This document shows positions 10,491-18,330 of a stretch of DNA of 64,000 nt, in pieces. How positions within the stretch are numbered: the first letter of the stretch is position 1; each line of letters starts with the position of its first letter. This DNA is from Nocardioides gansuensis. GTDB lineage: Bacteria > Actinomycetota > Actinomycetes > Propionibacteriales > Nocardioidaceae. Position numbers and translations under genes: made by a program. Where the stretch lies: contig NZ_QDGZ01000001.1 in the NCBI RefSeq assembly GCF_003076135.1, positions 841,970 to 905,969 of the forward strand, written 5' to 3'. The notes beneath the pieces were generated by a model, which saw only the letters and a list, made by a program, of their open reading frames with translations, made no database searches and was not told where the DNA came from.

Positions 10491-11559
10491 CCCGGCCGCC
10501 CGCGGACACGCCGAGCAGCGGCGTGTAGTGCTCCTCCACCAGCTCGGCGCAGGCGTCGGTCCAGGTGCGCTCGGCGGCGAGCTCGCGCCCGCGCGCCCCC
10601 ATGAGCGCGCGGTGCCGGTCCCCGGCCACCGACTCGACGGCGCGGCGCAGGGCGCCCGGCGTCTCCGGGTCGTAGAGAAGCCCGGTCTCCAGGCCGCGGA
10701 CCACGCGGCGGGCGCCGCCGGACCGCGGGGCCACGACCGGGATGCCGCTGGCGGCGGCCTCGCGGAGCGCGTGGCAGCAGCTCTCGTCGGTGCCCGGGTG
10801 GACGAGCAGGTCGAGGGACGCCAGCGCGGTGGCGAGGTCGCCGGTCAGCAGCGACCCCATGAACCTCGCCTGCGGTGCGTGCCGCCGCAGCCAGCCGGCC
10901 TGCGGCCCGTCCCCGATCACCACGAGCTGGATGCCCGGCATCGCAGCGACCTCGGCCAGGCGGCGTACGCCGTGGCGCTTGTGGAGGCTGCCGGCGTAGC
11001 CCACGACGACGCGGGCGCCCTCCCGGGACCGCACCCGCGCCCACTTGTCGTGCAGCCACTGGTCGCGCAGCGAGGGGGAGAACGCCCGGATGTCGACACC
11101 GGGCTCCCACACCTGCGCGTCGACGCCGAGGCGGTGCACCTGGTCGAGCAACCAGTCGGAGGTGACGACGAGCCGATCGGCCCGCGCCGCGACCTTGGTC
11201 AGCCACAGGTCGGCGGTCAGCTCGCTCACCGGCGAGTGCTGGCCGACGAGGGTCGGCACGCCCAGCCTCCGCGCGTGCTTGAGCGCCTTGCGGCCGAGCC
11301 GGGAGGGGGAGATGACGTGCACGAGGTCGGGGGAGAAGGCGTGCAGCGCGGCCCTGACCTGGCGGCCCGGCTTGTCCGTCGGGCGCACGCGAGCGACATG
11401 GCTGCGGCGGTACGTCGCGAGGCCGGGCCCCGGAGCCACGATCAGCACCTCGTGCCCGGCGTCGATGAGGTGGTCCGCCAGGTGCTTGAGCGTGGTCGTG
11501 GTCCCGTCCACGGCGGGATAGAACCTCTCGGTGACCAGCGCGATCCGTCGCGTCTCCAT
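10477..11559 (-). CDS. Glycosyltransferase family 4 protein
   Basis: The 360-residue protein has the two-Rossmann GT-B layout of retaining GT4 enzymes. The N-terminal domain begins IALVTERFYPAVDGTTTTL with the nucleotide-sugar-type loop, followed by HVISPSRLGRKALKHARRLG. The C-terminal domain has VVVGYAGSLHKRHGV, LVVIGDGPQ and the donor-binding segment HPGTDESCCHALREAAASGIP. It resembles the mannosyltransferases that act on phosphatidylinositol mannoside or related glycolipids in actinobacteria; donor and acceptor are not determined by the sequence. The start at ATG 11559 begins the conserved beta strand; earlier frame extension into the 13E12 gene region is not supported. Confidence 0.88.
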   Translation of the reverse strand: METRRIALVTERFYPAVDGTTTTLKHLADHLIDAGHEVLIVAPGPGLATYRRSHVARVRPTDKPGRQVRAALHAFSPDLVHVISPSRLGRKALKHARRLGVPTLVGQHSPVSELTADLWLTKVAARADRLVVTSDWLLDQVHRLGVDAQVWEPGVDIRAFSPSLRDQWLHDKWARVRSREGARVVVGYAGSLHKRHGVRRLAEVAAMPGIQLVVIGDGPQAGWLRRHAPQARFMGSLLTGDLATALASLDLLVHPGTDESCCHALREAAASGIPVVAPRSGGARRVVRGLETGLLYDPETPGALRRAVESVAGDRHRALMGARGRELAAERTWTDACAELVEEHYTPLLGVSAGGRVRVS

Positions 11560-11765
11560 GCAACGACGATGCCCTGCCGTTCGCACGAGGTGTCGAAGGA
11601 CGCGCCAACCCGGTGGGAACGTCAGGTGAAGGGAGGGCGGGGGCAGCCGTCGGGCGGGTCGCGGGACAGCGTCGGATGCACTCCCCTCCTGCCTCGGGTG
11701 CCGTCGCCGGAGAGCGCGTGCGAGCGCGTCCCGCGGGCGCAGATGATGGGTCCGAAGGAGTTGAT

Positions 11766-11781
11766 TCGAACATATGTTCGA
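11766..11781. promoter_or_regulatory. LexA/SOS box upstream of the DUF222/HNH gene
   Basis: TCGAACATATGTTCGA is a perfect 16-base palindrome and matches the actinobacterial LexA site TCGAAC-N4-GTTCGA at all twelve fixed positions. It ends 13 bases before the chosen start codon at 11795. Several 13E12-family genes of Mycobacterium tuberculosis are known members of the LexA regulon, so DNA-damage control of the downstream gene is well supported by family knowledge. An in-frame ATG at 11774 lies inside the box and is unlikely to be the real start. Confidence 0.9.
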
Positions 11782-11794
11782 GAGAGAATGGCGT

Positions 11795-13231
11795 ATGGAC
11801 ACCCCCAGCGGCCTCCTCGACTCGGTCGAGCAGCGCCTCGATGCGGCGGTCACGCCGCGCGAGCTGGTGGCCCTGGCCCGGGAGGTCGCCTCGACGGCGC
11901 GGCAGGCCGAGACCGCGGTGCTGCTGCTCGCCGCGCAGTGGGCCGACGCGCATCCGGTCACCGAGGACGGGCGTGCGTTGGGGGGGCAGCCTGGGAAGTC
12001 GCGCGGCGACACGGACGAGGGCGAGTTCGACGAGGACCGGGGGATCCCGCTGGTGGACCGGCTCTCGGTGTCCTCGTTCGCGGTGGCGCTGGGCCGCTCC
12101 ACCACCGCAGCCGACCTGCTGCTGCGGGACGTGGCGGTGCTGCGGCACCGGATGCCGGCGGTCTGGCGGCTGGCCGCGGCCGGCCGGCTGGAGGGGTGGC
12201 GGGCCCGGCGGGTCGCCCGTCTGGTGGTCGGCGCGCCCGACGAGGTGTGCGCGCACCTGGACCGGGTGCTGGCCCCGATGGTGGCCACGGTGGGTGAGCG
12301 GACCCTGGAGCGGCTGCTGGACCAGGCGTTGCTGGCCCACGACCCGGAGCGGCACGAGCAGGACCAGCTCGACAAGCTGGCCCAGCGTCACGTCACGGTC
12401 GACCGGGACTCGATCACCGCGGACGGGCTGGTCGACATCGCGATCCGGGCGGACCTCAAGGACGGCTACGACTTCGACAACGCCGTCGCCCAGGTTGCCG
12501 AGGCCCTCAGGGCGGTCGACGAAGCCGCGGGCCACGAGCCCGACTCCCTCGACGTGCGTCGCGCCCGGGCGATCGGGATCCTCGCCGACCCCGAGCAAGC
12601 CGCCGAGCTCCTCAACAACCCGGTCGACACCAGGAGCGGCACCAGTGGTGACGTAGGTCGGGCCGCGCCGGCCCGGAAGGCGCTGCGGAAGCGGCTGCAG
12701 CTGGTGGTGCACGTGGCCGCGGACGGGTACGTGTTCGGGTCGGCCGGCTGGGTGCCGACGGCCTACGACCAGACCCACCACCAGAGCGTGGTGACCCAGC
12801 TGGTCCGGGACTGGGCCGGCCGAGATGACACCCACCTCACGGTGCTCCCGGTGCTGGACCTGGCCGATCACCGGGTGGTGGCGGGCTACCGGCCCGGCGC
12901 CGGCCTGGCGCGGCAGGTCGAGCTGGCCCGGGCCGCCTGCTCCTTCCCGCACTGCAGCCGGCCGGCCAGCGGCTGCGACACCGACCACGTCGTGCCCTAC
13001 GACCACGACCACCCCGAGGCCGGCGGGAGCACGTGTGGCTGCAACCTGGCCCCGCGTTGCCGGCGGCATCACAACGACAAGACCCACGGCGGGTGGACCT
13101 GCACCACCCTCGAGGACGGACCTGGCTGTGGACCGACCCGCACGGCCAGGTCCTCCTGGTCACCCCACTCGGCACCCACGACCTCACCCCACTCCTCCCC
13201 ACGGGCGCCGGGAGGCCGAAACAACGAGTGA
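11795..13231 (+). CDS. DUF222 / HNH endonuclease domain protein (13E12 repeat family), frameshifted tail
   Basis: The protein is about 478 residues from ATG 11795. The long N-terminal part is the helical DUF222 region. The C-terminal part is an HNH nuclease-like domain with zinc-type cysteines and catalytic histidines in CSFPHCSRPASGCDTDHVVP, CGCNLAPRCRRHHNDKTHGG. Right after GGWTCTTLEDG the frame breaks from the family pattern. One base appears lost at 13118-13119, because the next frame reads TWLWTDPHGQVLLVTPLG and stays open to 13317. The nuclease motif itself is intact. A perfect SOS box sits just upstream. The family is often present in many copies and its role is not established. Confidence 0.88.
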   Translation: MDTPSGLLDSVEQRLDAAVTPRELVALAREVASTARQAETAVLLLAAQWADAHPVTEDGRALGGQPGKSRGDTDEGEFDEDRGIPLVDRLSVSSFAVALGRSTTAADLLLRDVAVLRHRMPAVWRLAAAGRLEGWRARRVARLVVGAPDEVCAHLDRVLAPMVATVGERTLERLLDQALLAHDPERHEQDQLDKLAQRHVTVDRDSITADGLVDIAIRADLKDGYDFDNAVAQVAEALRAVDEAAGHEPDSLDVRRARAIGILADPEQAAELLNNPVDTRSGTSGDVGRAAPARKALRKRLQLVVHVAADGYVFGSAGWVPTAYDQTHHQSVVTQLVRDWAGRDDTHLTVLPVLDLADHRVVAGYRPGAGLARQVELARAACSFPHCSRPASGCDTDHVVPYDHDHPEAGGSTCGCNLAPRCRRHHNDKTHGGWTCTTLEDGPGCGPTRTARSSWSPHSAPTTSPHSSPRAPGGRNNE

Positions 13232-13365
13232 TCCCCGAACCACGCGGCTGCCGCCTCATCGAGGCACCCACCGACGGGTCACACCAGTCCAGGGCTGGCC
13301 GCCTGTCCCTCAGTTGACTTTGGGGTGCACCGCACCGGCCATGAGGCAATGCAACAAGTACGCAA

Positions 13366-13728
13366 TCAGCGGGCGGGATCCCGCGCGCCTGGATGCAGTC
13401 GGCTCAGGGATCGGGGGAGTGCGACGCCGTACGTGCAGAGAGTGACGGCCTGTTGGGGTCTACCAGCTGTCTGACGGCGGTGGGACAAGGTCGCCGGGCT
13501 CACTGCCTGGCAGTTCCAGGTGTCCGAACCCAAGGCGTACGGCGCCCGGCAGCACACCTGAGAGCACCACCAAGCGTCCAGGTTGAGCGTGGACAGCGCC
13601 GCCATCCAAATCGGCGACAACACCAGGCATGTGATCCACGCGAGGTGAGGCCGCGGGCACCCGGTGACCCTGAGCGCGACCAGCGTCGCGGCCGCGGCGA
13701 CCACGCACGCAACGACGATGGACAGCAT
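13366..13728 (-). CDS. Hypothetical small membrane protein
   Basis: This frame of 120 residues starts at ATG 13728, 8 bases after the stop of the gene before it. The N-terminus (MLSIVVACVVAAAATLVALR) and a following stretch (LAWITCLVLSPIWMAALS) are hydrophobic and could be two membrane helices. Residues after about 60 are rich in Ser, Arg and Cys and look less protein-like. No family is recognised. It could be a real two-helix membrane protein or chance coding in a lower-GC intergenic region. Confidence 0.3.
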   Translation of the reverse strand: MLSIVVACVVAAAATLVALRVTGCPRPHLAWITCLVLSPIWMAALSTLNLDAWWCSQVCCRAPYALGSDTWNCQAVSPATLSHRRQTAGRPQQAVTLCTYGVALPRSLSRLHPGARDPAR

Positions 13729-13736
13729 TCCGCCGA

Positions 13737-13907
13737 TCAGGCCCCCGCCAGCCCGCTCCCCACGCTCTCCACGATGCCGCCTTCGGTCTGTGGCACGGAG
13801 ACCGCGATCAGCGTCGGTGCGATCAGTTGCAGGCTCAGCATCGCCGCCCCCGGCCCAGACGCTGCCACCACCAGTGCAAGGAGCACGCGTCGCGAGAAGT
13901 CATCCAT
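13737..13907 (-). CDS. Hypothetical single-helix membrane protein
   Basis: The predicted product from ATG 13907 is 56 residues, MDDFSRRVLLALVVAASGPG followed by a second apolar stretch (MLSLQLIAPTLIAVSV). It would be one or two short membrane helices with a charged N-terminus. An ATG seven codons upstream (13928) is an alternative start. No ribosome site is clear. It is in the same direction as the frame ending at 13366, with an 8-base gap. No family is recognised and it may not be a gene. Confidence 0.28.
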   Translation of the reverse strand: MDDFSRRVLLALVVAASGPGAAMLSLQLIAPTLIAVSVPQTEGGIVESVGSGLAGA

Positions 13908-14045
13908 GGCATGAGGGTGCCTGCTCACGGCCGGGCGCGGACCCGATTCTGCACCCGAGTCGCCTGAGGCCGATGGCCCAGCCCAGGCCGAAACCGCACC
14001 GCTGTCCGCGCGGTGATGCCGATGAGCGCCCGTCGGCTACGACGG

Positions 14046-14849
14046 TCAGCCAGCTGCCGGATGCGCAACGGAGCGTAGGAAGCGACGCATCTCGCGGCTG
14101 ACGTCGTCCGGCGCTTCCACCGGGCTGGCATGTCCCGGCCGCGGTAGCACGACCAGTTCGGACCCGCGCACGACGGCGTGCATCGCCTCGCCGACCGCGA
14201 CCGGAGCGCGTACGTCGTGGCCGGCGTACAGCAGGAGCATCGGCACGTCGATCTCGGACAAGACGTGGCTCTGGTCCTCGAAACTGGCTCGAGCCATCGC
14301 CCGGAAGCCGCCCGGCCGGAACGCCCGGACACTGTCGACGAACTCGGCCACGAGCTCGCCGTGGGCCGACGGTGAGAACATCGACGGTGTCATCGCGGCA
14401 GCGAACTCGTCGGGTGAGAGCTCCGATGCCTGGAGCGATCGGGCCAGCCGCTGCCCTGCCTCATCTGGGCCGAGCGAGCCGAGCCAGCCGGCATAGCCGC
14501 TCACGACGGTGAGCGACGCCGCAAGCTCGCGATATCGGTGGAACGCGGCCAGCACCAAGGCCCCGCCGAAGGAGAGCCCGACCAGATGGGCTCGATCGAT
14601 CCGCAGCGCTTCGAGGAACCCTGCGAAGCAGTCGGCGTACCCGTCCATGCCGAAGTCCTCCGGAGGGTCCGCAGACCCTCCGGCCCCGGGTGCGTCCCAG
14701 GCAATCACGGTGAACTCGTCGGCGAGCGCCTCGATCTGGCTGCCCCACGTCGAGTGGGCGTCGCCCACGAAGCCGTGCGCCAGTGCCACAGGCGGCCCGT
14801 TCCCGACACGCTCATAGGCGATCTTCAGCCCGCCAACCTCGACGTGCAT
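14046..14849 (-). CDS. Alpha/beta-fold hydrolase
   Basis: The 267-residue protein has the oxyanion-hole segment LAHGFVGD, the nucleophile elbow GLSFGG, an acid in LLLYAGHDVRAPV and the catalytic His in RPGHASPVE, in the usual order of single-domain alpha/beta hydrolases. A cap region lies between the nucleophile and acid. There is no signal peptide, so it should act in the cytosol on a small ester, amide, lactone or haloalkane substrate that the sequence does not identify. The ATG at 14849 gives the expected first strand (MHVEVGGLKIAYERVG). The gene stands alone. Confidence 0.87.
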   Translation of the reverse strand: MHVEVGGLKIAYERVGNGPPVALAHGFVGDAHSTWGSQIEALADEFTVIAWDAPGAGGSADPPEDFGMDGYADCFAGFLEALRIDRAHLVGLSFGGALVLAAFHRYRELAASLTVVSGYAGWLGSLGPDEAGQRLARSLQASELSPDEFAAAMTPSMFSPSAHGELVAEFVDSVRAFRPGGFRAMARASFEDQSHVLSEIDVPMLLLYAGHDVRAPVAVGEAMHAVVRGSELVVLPRPGHASPVEAPDDVSREMRRFLRSVAHPAAG

Positions 14850-15132
14850 GACCTGAGCCTAGATGCAGCCGGACCTTGCCGCTGTAGGCGCGGGACGAGT
14901 CCGCACATGCCGCCGATCGAGCGAGCCTTGCCGGCCTACTCGACACGGGCCACCCAGAGATTGTCTGCGGTTCCTCCAACGAAGAGGTTGTCGCGCGCGT
15001 AGTCCGGATTGGCGCTTCAAGCGTCGGTGCTGGACGGCAGCACGTCGGCCATGATCATCCACCCCGTGCAGGGATCTGGAGGCCTGTCGGTGATCCGGTT
15101 CTCGCGAGGTCCGGCGGTAGTACGCTCCACAT

Positions 15133-16713
15133 GTGGTCGTCCAGGACGGCGTCCGCACCGCGGAGGTCGTCGGCTCGCTGTCGCTCGCCACGGACCTGGC
15201 GATGGGACTGCCGCTCGAGCACGGACTGGAGAGCGCCGTCATCGCCACCAGGCTCGCCCGCAGCCTTGGCGTCGAGGACGAGGCCGCGTCGCAGGCCTAC
15301 TACGGCAGCCTGCTCTACTACATCGGCTGCACCGTCGACGCGGAGATCTCTGCCGAGCTGTTCCCGTGGGGCACGTTGCTGGAGAACTTCAACCCGGCGA
15401 TCTATGGCAGTCCTGGCGAGGTCATGCGTGGCATCGTTCGCTCGATCCCCGATCCGGAGTCCGGCCCGCTCACGCGGGCGCTCCAGGTCGCCCGTACGCT
15501 GCCGCGGGCAATGCGCGGCCATCCTGCGCACATGGCCGCGATGTGCGAGGTCGCCCAGATGCTGGGCGAGCGGCTCGGTCTTCCCGCGTCGATCCACGGC
15601 CTGTTCGGGCAGCTCACCGAGCGTTGGGACGGCAAGGGCGGCCTCATCGGCCTGAGGGGCGATGCGATCCCAGTGGCGCTGCGCATCGTCGCTGTCGCGC
15701 GGGATGTGTCGATGCAGAGGTGGGCCGGTGGTCAGCAGTACGCCGTCGAGGTTGTCCGGACGCGCGCCGGCGCGGGGCATGATCCCCACGTCGCGGACCA
15801 GTTCTGCGCGCATGCCGACGAGCTGGTGCCCGACGGTGAGGAGTCCCTCTGGGACGTCGTCCTCTCGTGCGAGCCGGGTGACCCGCTGATGCTCATCGGC
15901 TCGGCCATCGACGAGGCTCTCGCGGCCATGGGCGACTTCGCTGACCTGGCCGCTCCCTGTCTGACCGGCCACAGTGACGGCGTGGCGCGACTGACCCAGG
16001 AGGCAGCGAAGCGGATGGGCTTCGATGCGGCTGCTCAACGTGGGGTGACCCGAGCGGCGCGCGTCCATGATCTCGGCAGGGTCGCGGTGTCACCCGCGGT
16101 GTGGCAGAAGCCGGGCCCGCTGACCACCGACGAACGCGAGCAGATACGCCTGCACGCCTATCACACCGAGCGCCTGCTGGCCCCGTCCTCGTTCCTCTCC
16201 GGGCTCGCGAAGACGGCGTCCGAGCACCATGAACGCTGCGACGGAACCGGCTACCACCGCGGGGTGGGTGCCACAGAGCTGTCGGCTGAGGCTCGGCTGG
16301 TCGCCGTAGCGGACGCCTACCACACGATGACGGAGCCCCGGCCTCACCGGCCGGGGCGGACACCCGCCGAAGCGGCGGAGCAGCTCGGCGAGGAGAGCCG
16401 AGCCGGACGGCTGGACGCCGAGGCGGTCAAGGCGGTGCTCGATGCCGCCGGGCAGGCGGCACCTCGTCGCGTGCACCCCGCGGGACTCACGGACCGCGAG
16501 GTGGAGGTGCTCGGTCTGCTCGCGCACGGCTTCCAGATCAAGCAGATCGGGCGGAGGCTCGGGATCTCCACCAAGACGGCCAGCCGGCACGTGCAGAACA
16601 TCTACCCCAAGATCGGCGTCTCGACCCGCGCCGCTGCTGCCGTCTTCGCGATGCAGCACGGCCTGGCGGGATGGGGCGAACGCCCGATCGCGCGAGAGCC
16701 GTCGGACTCCTAG
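15133..16713 (+). CDS. HD-GYP-type domain protein with C-terminal LuxR helix-turn-helix
   Basis: The 526-residue protein has two HD-type regions and a DNA-binding end. The first region (residues about 1-200) keeps the fold pattern but its metal motif is degraded (SLLYYIGCTVD). The second has VHDLGRVAVS, HAYHTERLL and EHHERCDGTGYHRG, which is the HD-GYP pattern with GYH in place of GYP. The last 65 residues (LTDREVEVLGLLAHGFQ.. KQIGRRLGISTKTASRHVQN) are a LuxR-type helix-turn-helix. A hydrolase or c-di-GMP-linked sensor that binds DNA directly is the likely design. GTG 15133 is the earliest start and lacks a clear ribosome site. Confidence 0.82.
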   Translation: MVVQDGVRTAEVVGSLSLATDLAMGLPLEHGLESAVIATRLARSLGVEDEAASQAYYGSLLYYIGCTVDAEISAELFPWGTLLENFNPAIYGSPGEVMRGIVRSIPDPESGPLTRALQVARTLPRAMRGHPAHMAAMCEVAQMLGERLGLPASIHGLFGQLTERWDGKGGLIGLRGDAIPVALRIVAVARDVSMQRWAGGQQYAVEVVRTRAGAGHDPHVADQFCAHADELVPDGEESLWDVVLSCEPGDPLMLIGSAIDEALAAMGDFADLAAPCLTGHSDGVARLTQEAAKRMGFDAAAQRGVTRAARVHDLGRVAVSPAVWQKPGPLTTDEREQIRLHAYHTERLLAPSSFLSGLAKTASEHHERCDGTGYHRGVGATELSAEARLVAVADAYHTMTEPRPHRPGRTPAEAAEQLGEESRAGRLDAEAVKAVLDAAGQAAPRRVHPAGLTDREVEVLGLLAHGFQIKQIGRRLGISTKTASRHVQNIYPKIGVSTRAAAAVFAMQHGLAGWGERPIAREPSDS

Positions 16714-16755
16714 CGTCGAGAACGCAGCCCCACAGGGGGGCCTCAGGAGGCGGTC

Positions 16756-17463
16756 ATGAACACCATCAAGGACGACAGCCGGATGGTCACCTCGACCCGG
16801 TCGAACCTCATGCGTTGGGCAGCGATGGCAGGCATCGTCGGTCCGGTCCTCTTCACGGTCGGGTTCCTGGTGCAGGAGCAGCTCCGGCGGGGCGAGTACG
16901 ACCCGATCAGCGAGGTCATCAGCGCTCTCGAGGCGGGTGATCGCGGCTGGATGCAGCAGGTCAACTTCGTGGTCCTCGGCGTACTGACCATGGTGTTCGC
17001 GGTGGGCCTGCACCGTGGGCTGGCCCCCAGCCGCGCGGGGATCGTCGGCCCTGTCGCGCTCTTCATCAGCGGGGTCGCCAATGTGCTCGCCGCGATCTTC
17101 CCGCTGCGGGAAGACGCCACCGGCGCAACCTATGACCCCGGCGGCCACCAGCTCGCTGGCGCGCTCTTCTTCGCATCGAGCTTCGTCGCCCTGATCGCCC
17201 TGTCGCGGCGATGCGCGGCCGATCCTCGCTGGCGGGCCATCAGCGGATGGATCCTGGCAGCAGGCGTGATGGCGGCCTTGTCGTTCCCGCTCATGGGCGC
17301 CCTCGTGATCCCGGACGACGCCCCGCTACACGACTGGGCCGGGCTCGCCCAGCGCCTGATCGTGCTGGGACTCCTCTTCCCAGCACGTCTCGCGCTGGCC
17401 GTCCGCCTGCTGCGCGTGGCAACGGACCTCTCCACGCCCCTCGCTCGCGACACCATGCGCTGA
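16756..17463 (+). CDS. DUF998-type integral membrane protein
   Basis: The 235-residue protein has six to seven hydrophobic segments, beginning with MAGIVGPVLFTVGFLVQEQ, and the short polar motif DPISEVISALE after the first helix, which is typical of DUF998 proteins. Family function is not established. AGGAGG with 6 bases spacing precedes ATG 16756. It follows the HD/LuxR gene by 42 bases in the same direction and may be cotranscribed with it. The 3' end is 6 bases from the convergent SDR gene. Confidence 0.82.
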   Translation: MNTIKDDSRMVTSTRSNLMRWAAMAGIVGPVLFTVGFLVQEQLRRGEYDPISEVISALEAGDRGWMQQVNFVVLGVLTMVFAVGLHRGLAPSRAGIVGPVALFISGVANVLAAIFPLREDATGATYDPGGHQLAGALFFASSFVALIALSRRCAADPRWRAISGWILAAGVMAALSFPLMGALVIPDDAPLHDWAGLAQRLIVLGLLFPARLALAVRLLRVATDLSTPLARDTMR

Positions 17464-17469
17464 CCGGGG

Positions 17470-18249
17470 TCAGTGCACCGACAGGCCGCCGTCGACGAAG
17501 ATCGACTGGCCGGTGACGTAGCCGGAGGCCCGGCTCGCCAGGAAGACAGCGGCACCGGCGAAGTCCTCGGCGAGTCCGTTGCGGCCGATCATCGTGCGGG
17601 CGGCGAGTGCCGCGACTCTCTCGGGGTCGGAGGAGAGCTGCTGGTTCAGCGGCGTCATCACGAAGCCCGGCACGAGCGTGTTGGCGGTGACGCCGTACGG
17701 CGACCAGGCCTCCGCCTGCGACCGGGCGAGCGACTCCAGCCCGCCCTTGGACACGCCGTACGCACCGCTCTGGACGAAGGCCCGATGCGCCTGCTGGGAG
17801 CTGACGTGGATGAGCCGGCCGAAGCCGCGCTCGGCCATGCCGGGGCCGAAGCGGCGGCCGAGCAGGAAGGGTGCCTCGAGGTTGACCGCCATCGTCGCGT
17901 CCCAGACGTCGTCGTCGAGCTCGGCCATCGGAGGCCGGAGGTTGATGCCTGCGCTGTTGACCAGGATGTCGGGCTCGCCGAAGTGGCTGACGGCCTCCTC
18001 CGCAGCCGCCCGCACGCCCTCGCGGGTGCCGAGGTGGGCGGCCACCCATGCGGCGCTGCAACCCCGGCTGTCCAGGTCGCCGACGGTGGCCGCGAGCTCG
18101 GTCTCGCGTCGAGCGACGAGAACGACGCGTGCCCCGGCGCACGCGAGGGCGGTGGCGATCGCGCGGCCGATGCCCGAGCTGCCGCCAGTCACGACCGCGA
18201 CGCGGTCATCGAGGGAGAAGAGCTCGGAGAGGTAGGTCGCGGATCTCAT
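17470..18249 (-). CDS. SDR-family NAD(P)-dependent oxidoreductase
   Basis: The 259-residue protein is a classical short-chain dehydrogenase/reductase. It has the cofactor motif TGGSSGIG near residue 21, the structural NSAG motif (usually NNAG), the catalytic Ser in HVSSQQAH, the YGVSK catalytic Tyr-Lys pair and the C-terminal YVTGQSIFVDGG. ARRET after the second strand suggests NADP preference. The substrate cannot be told; the closest general type is the 3-ketoacyl or sugar-alcohol reductases. It is divergent from mutA, with an 81-base shared upstream region. Confidence 0.9.
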   Translation of the reverse strand: MRSATYLSELFSLDDRVAVVTGGSSGIGRAIATALACAGARVVLVARRETELAATVGDLDSRGCSAAWVAAHLGTREGVRAAAEEAVSHFGEPDILVNSAGINLRPPMAELDDDVWDATMAVNLEAPFLLGRRFGPGMAERGFGRLIHVSSQQAHRAFVQSGAYGVSKGGLESLARSQAEAWSPYGVTANTLVPGFVMTPLNQQLSSDPERVAALAARTMIGRNGLAEDFAGAAVFLASRASGYVTGQSIFVDGGLSVH

Positions 18250-18261
18250 GCCGGCACCCTA

Positions 18262-18330
18262 GGCGGGTGAGAGGTATCCCATAGGCCCACACCCTGACCC
18301 GCCTCACCCAACGGGCCTATCCTGCCGAGC
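18262..18330 (+). promoter_or_regulatory. Promoter region of mutA with nested inverted repeats; probable leaderless start
   Basis: TATCCT at 18319-18324 fits an actinobacterial -10 box, 6 bases before the mutA ATG, with CTGACC near 18294 as a weak -35. No ribosome site precedes the ATG, so a leaderless transcript is likely. Two inverted repeats surround the promoter: ATAGGCCC (18281-18288) with GGGCCTAT (18313-18320), and GGGTGAG (18265-18271) with CTCACCC (18303-18309). They may be operators shared with the divergent SDR gene. This is inference from sequence only. Confidence 0.45.
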
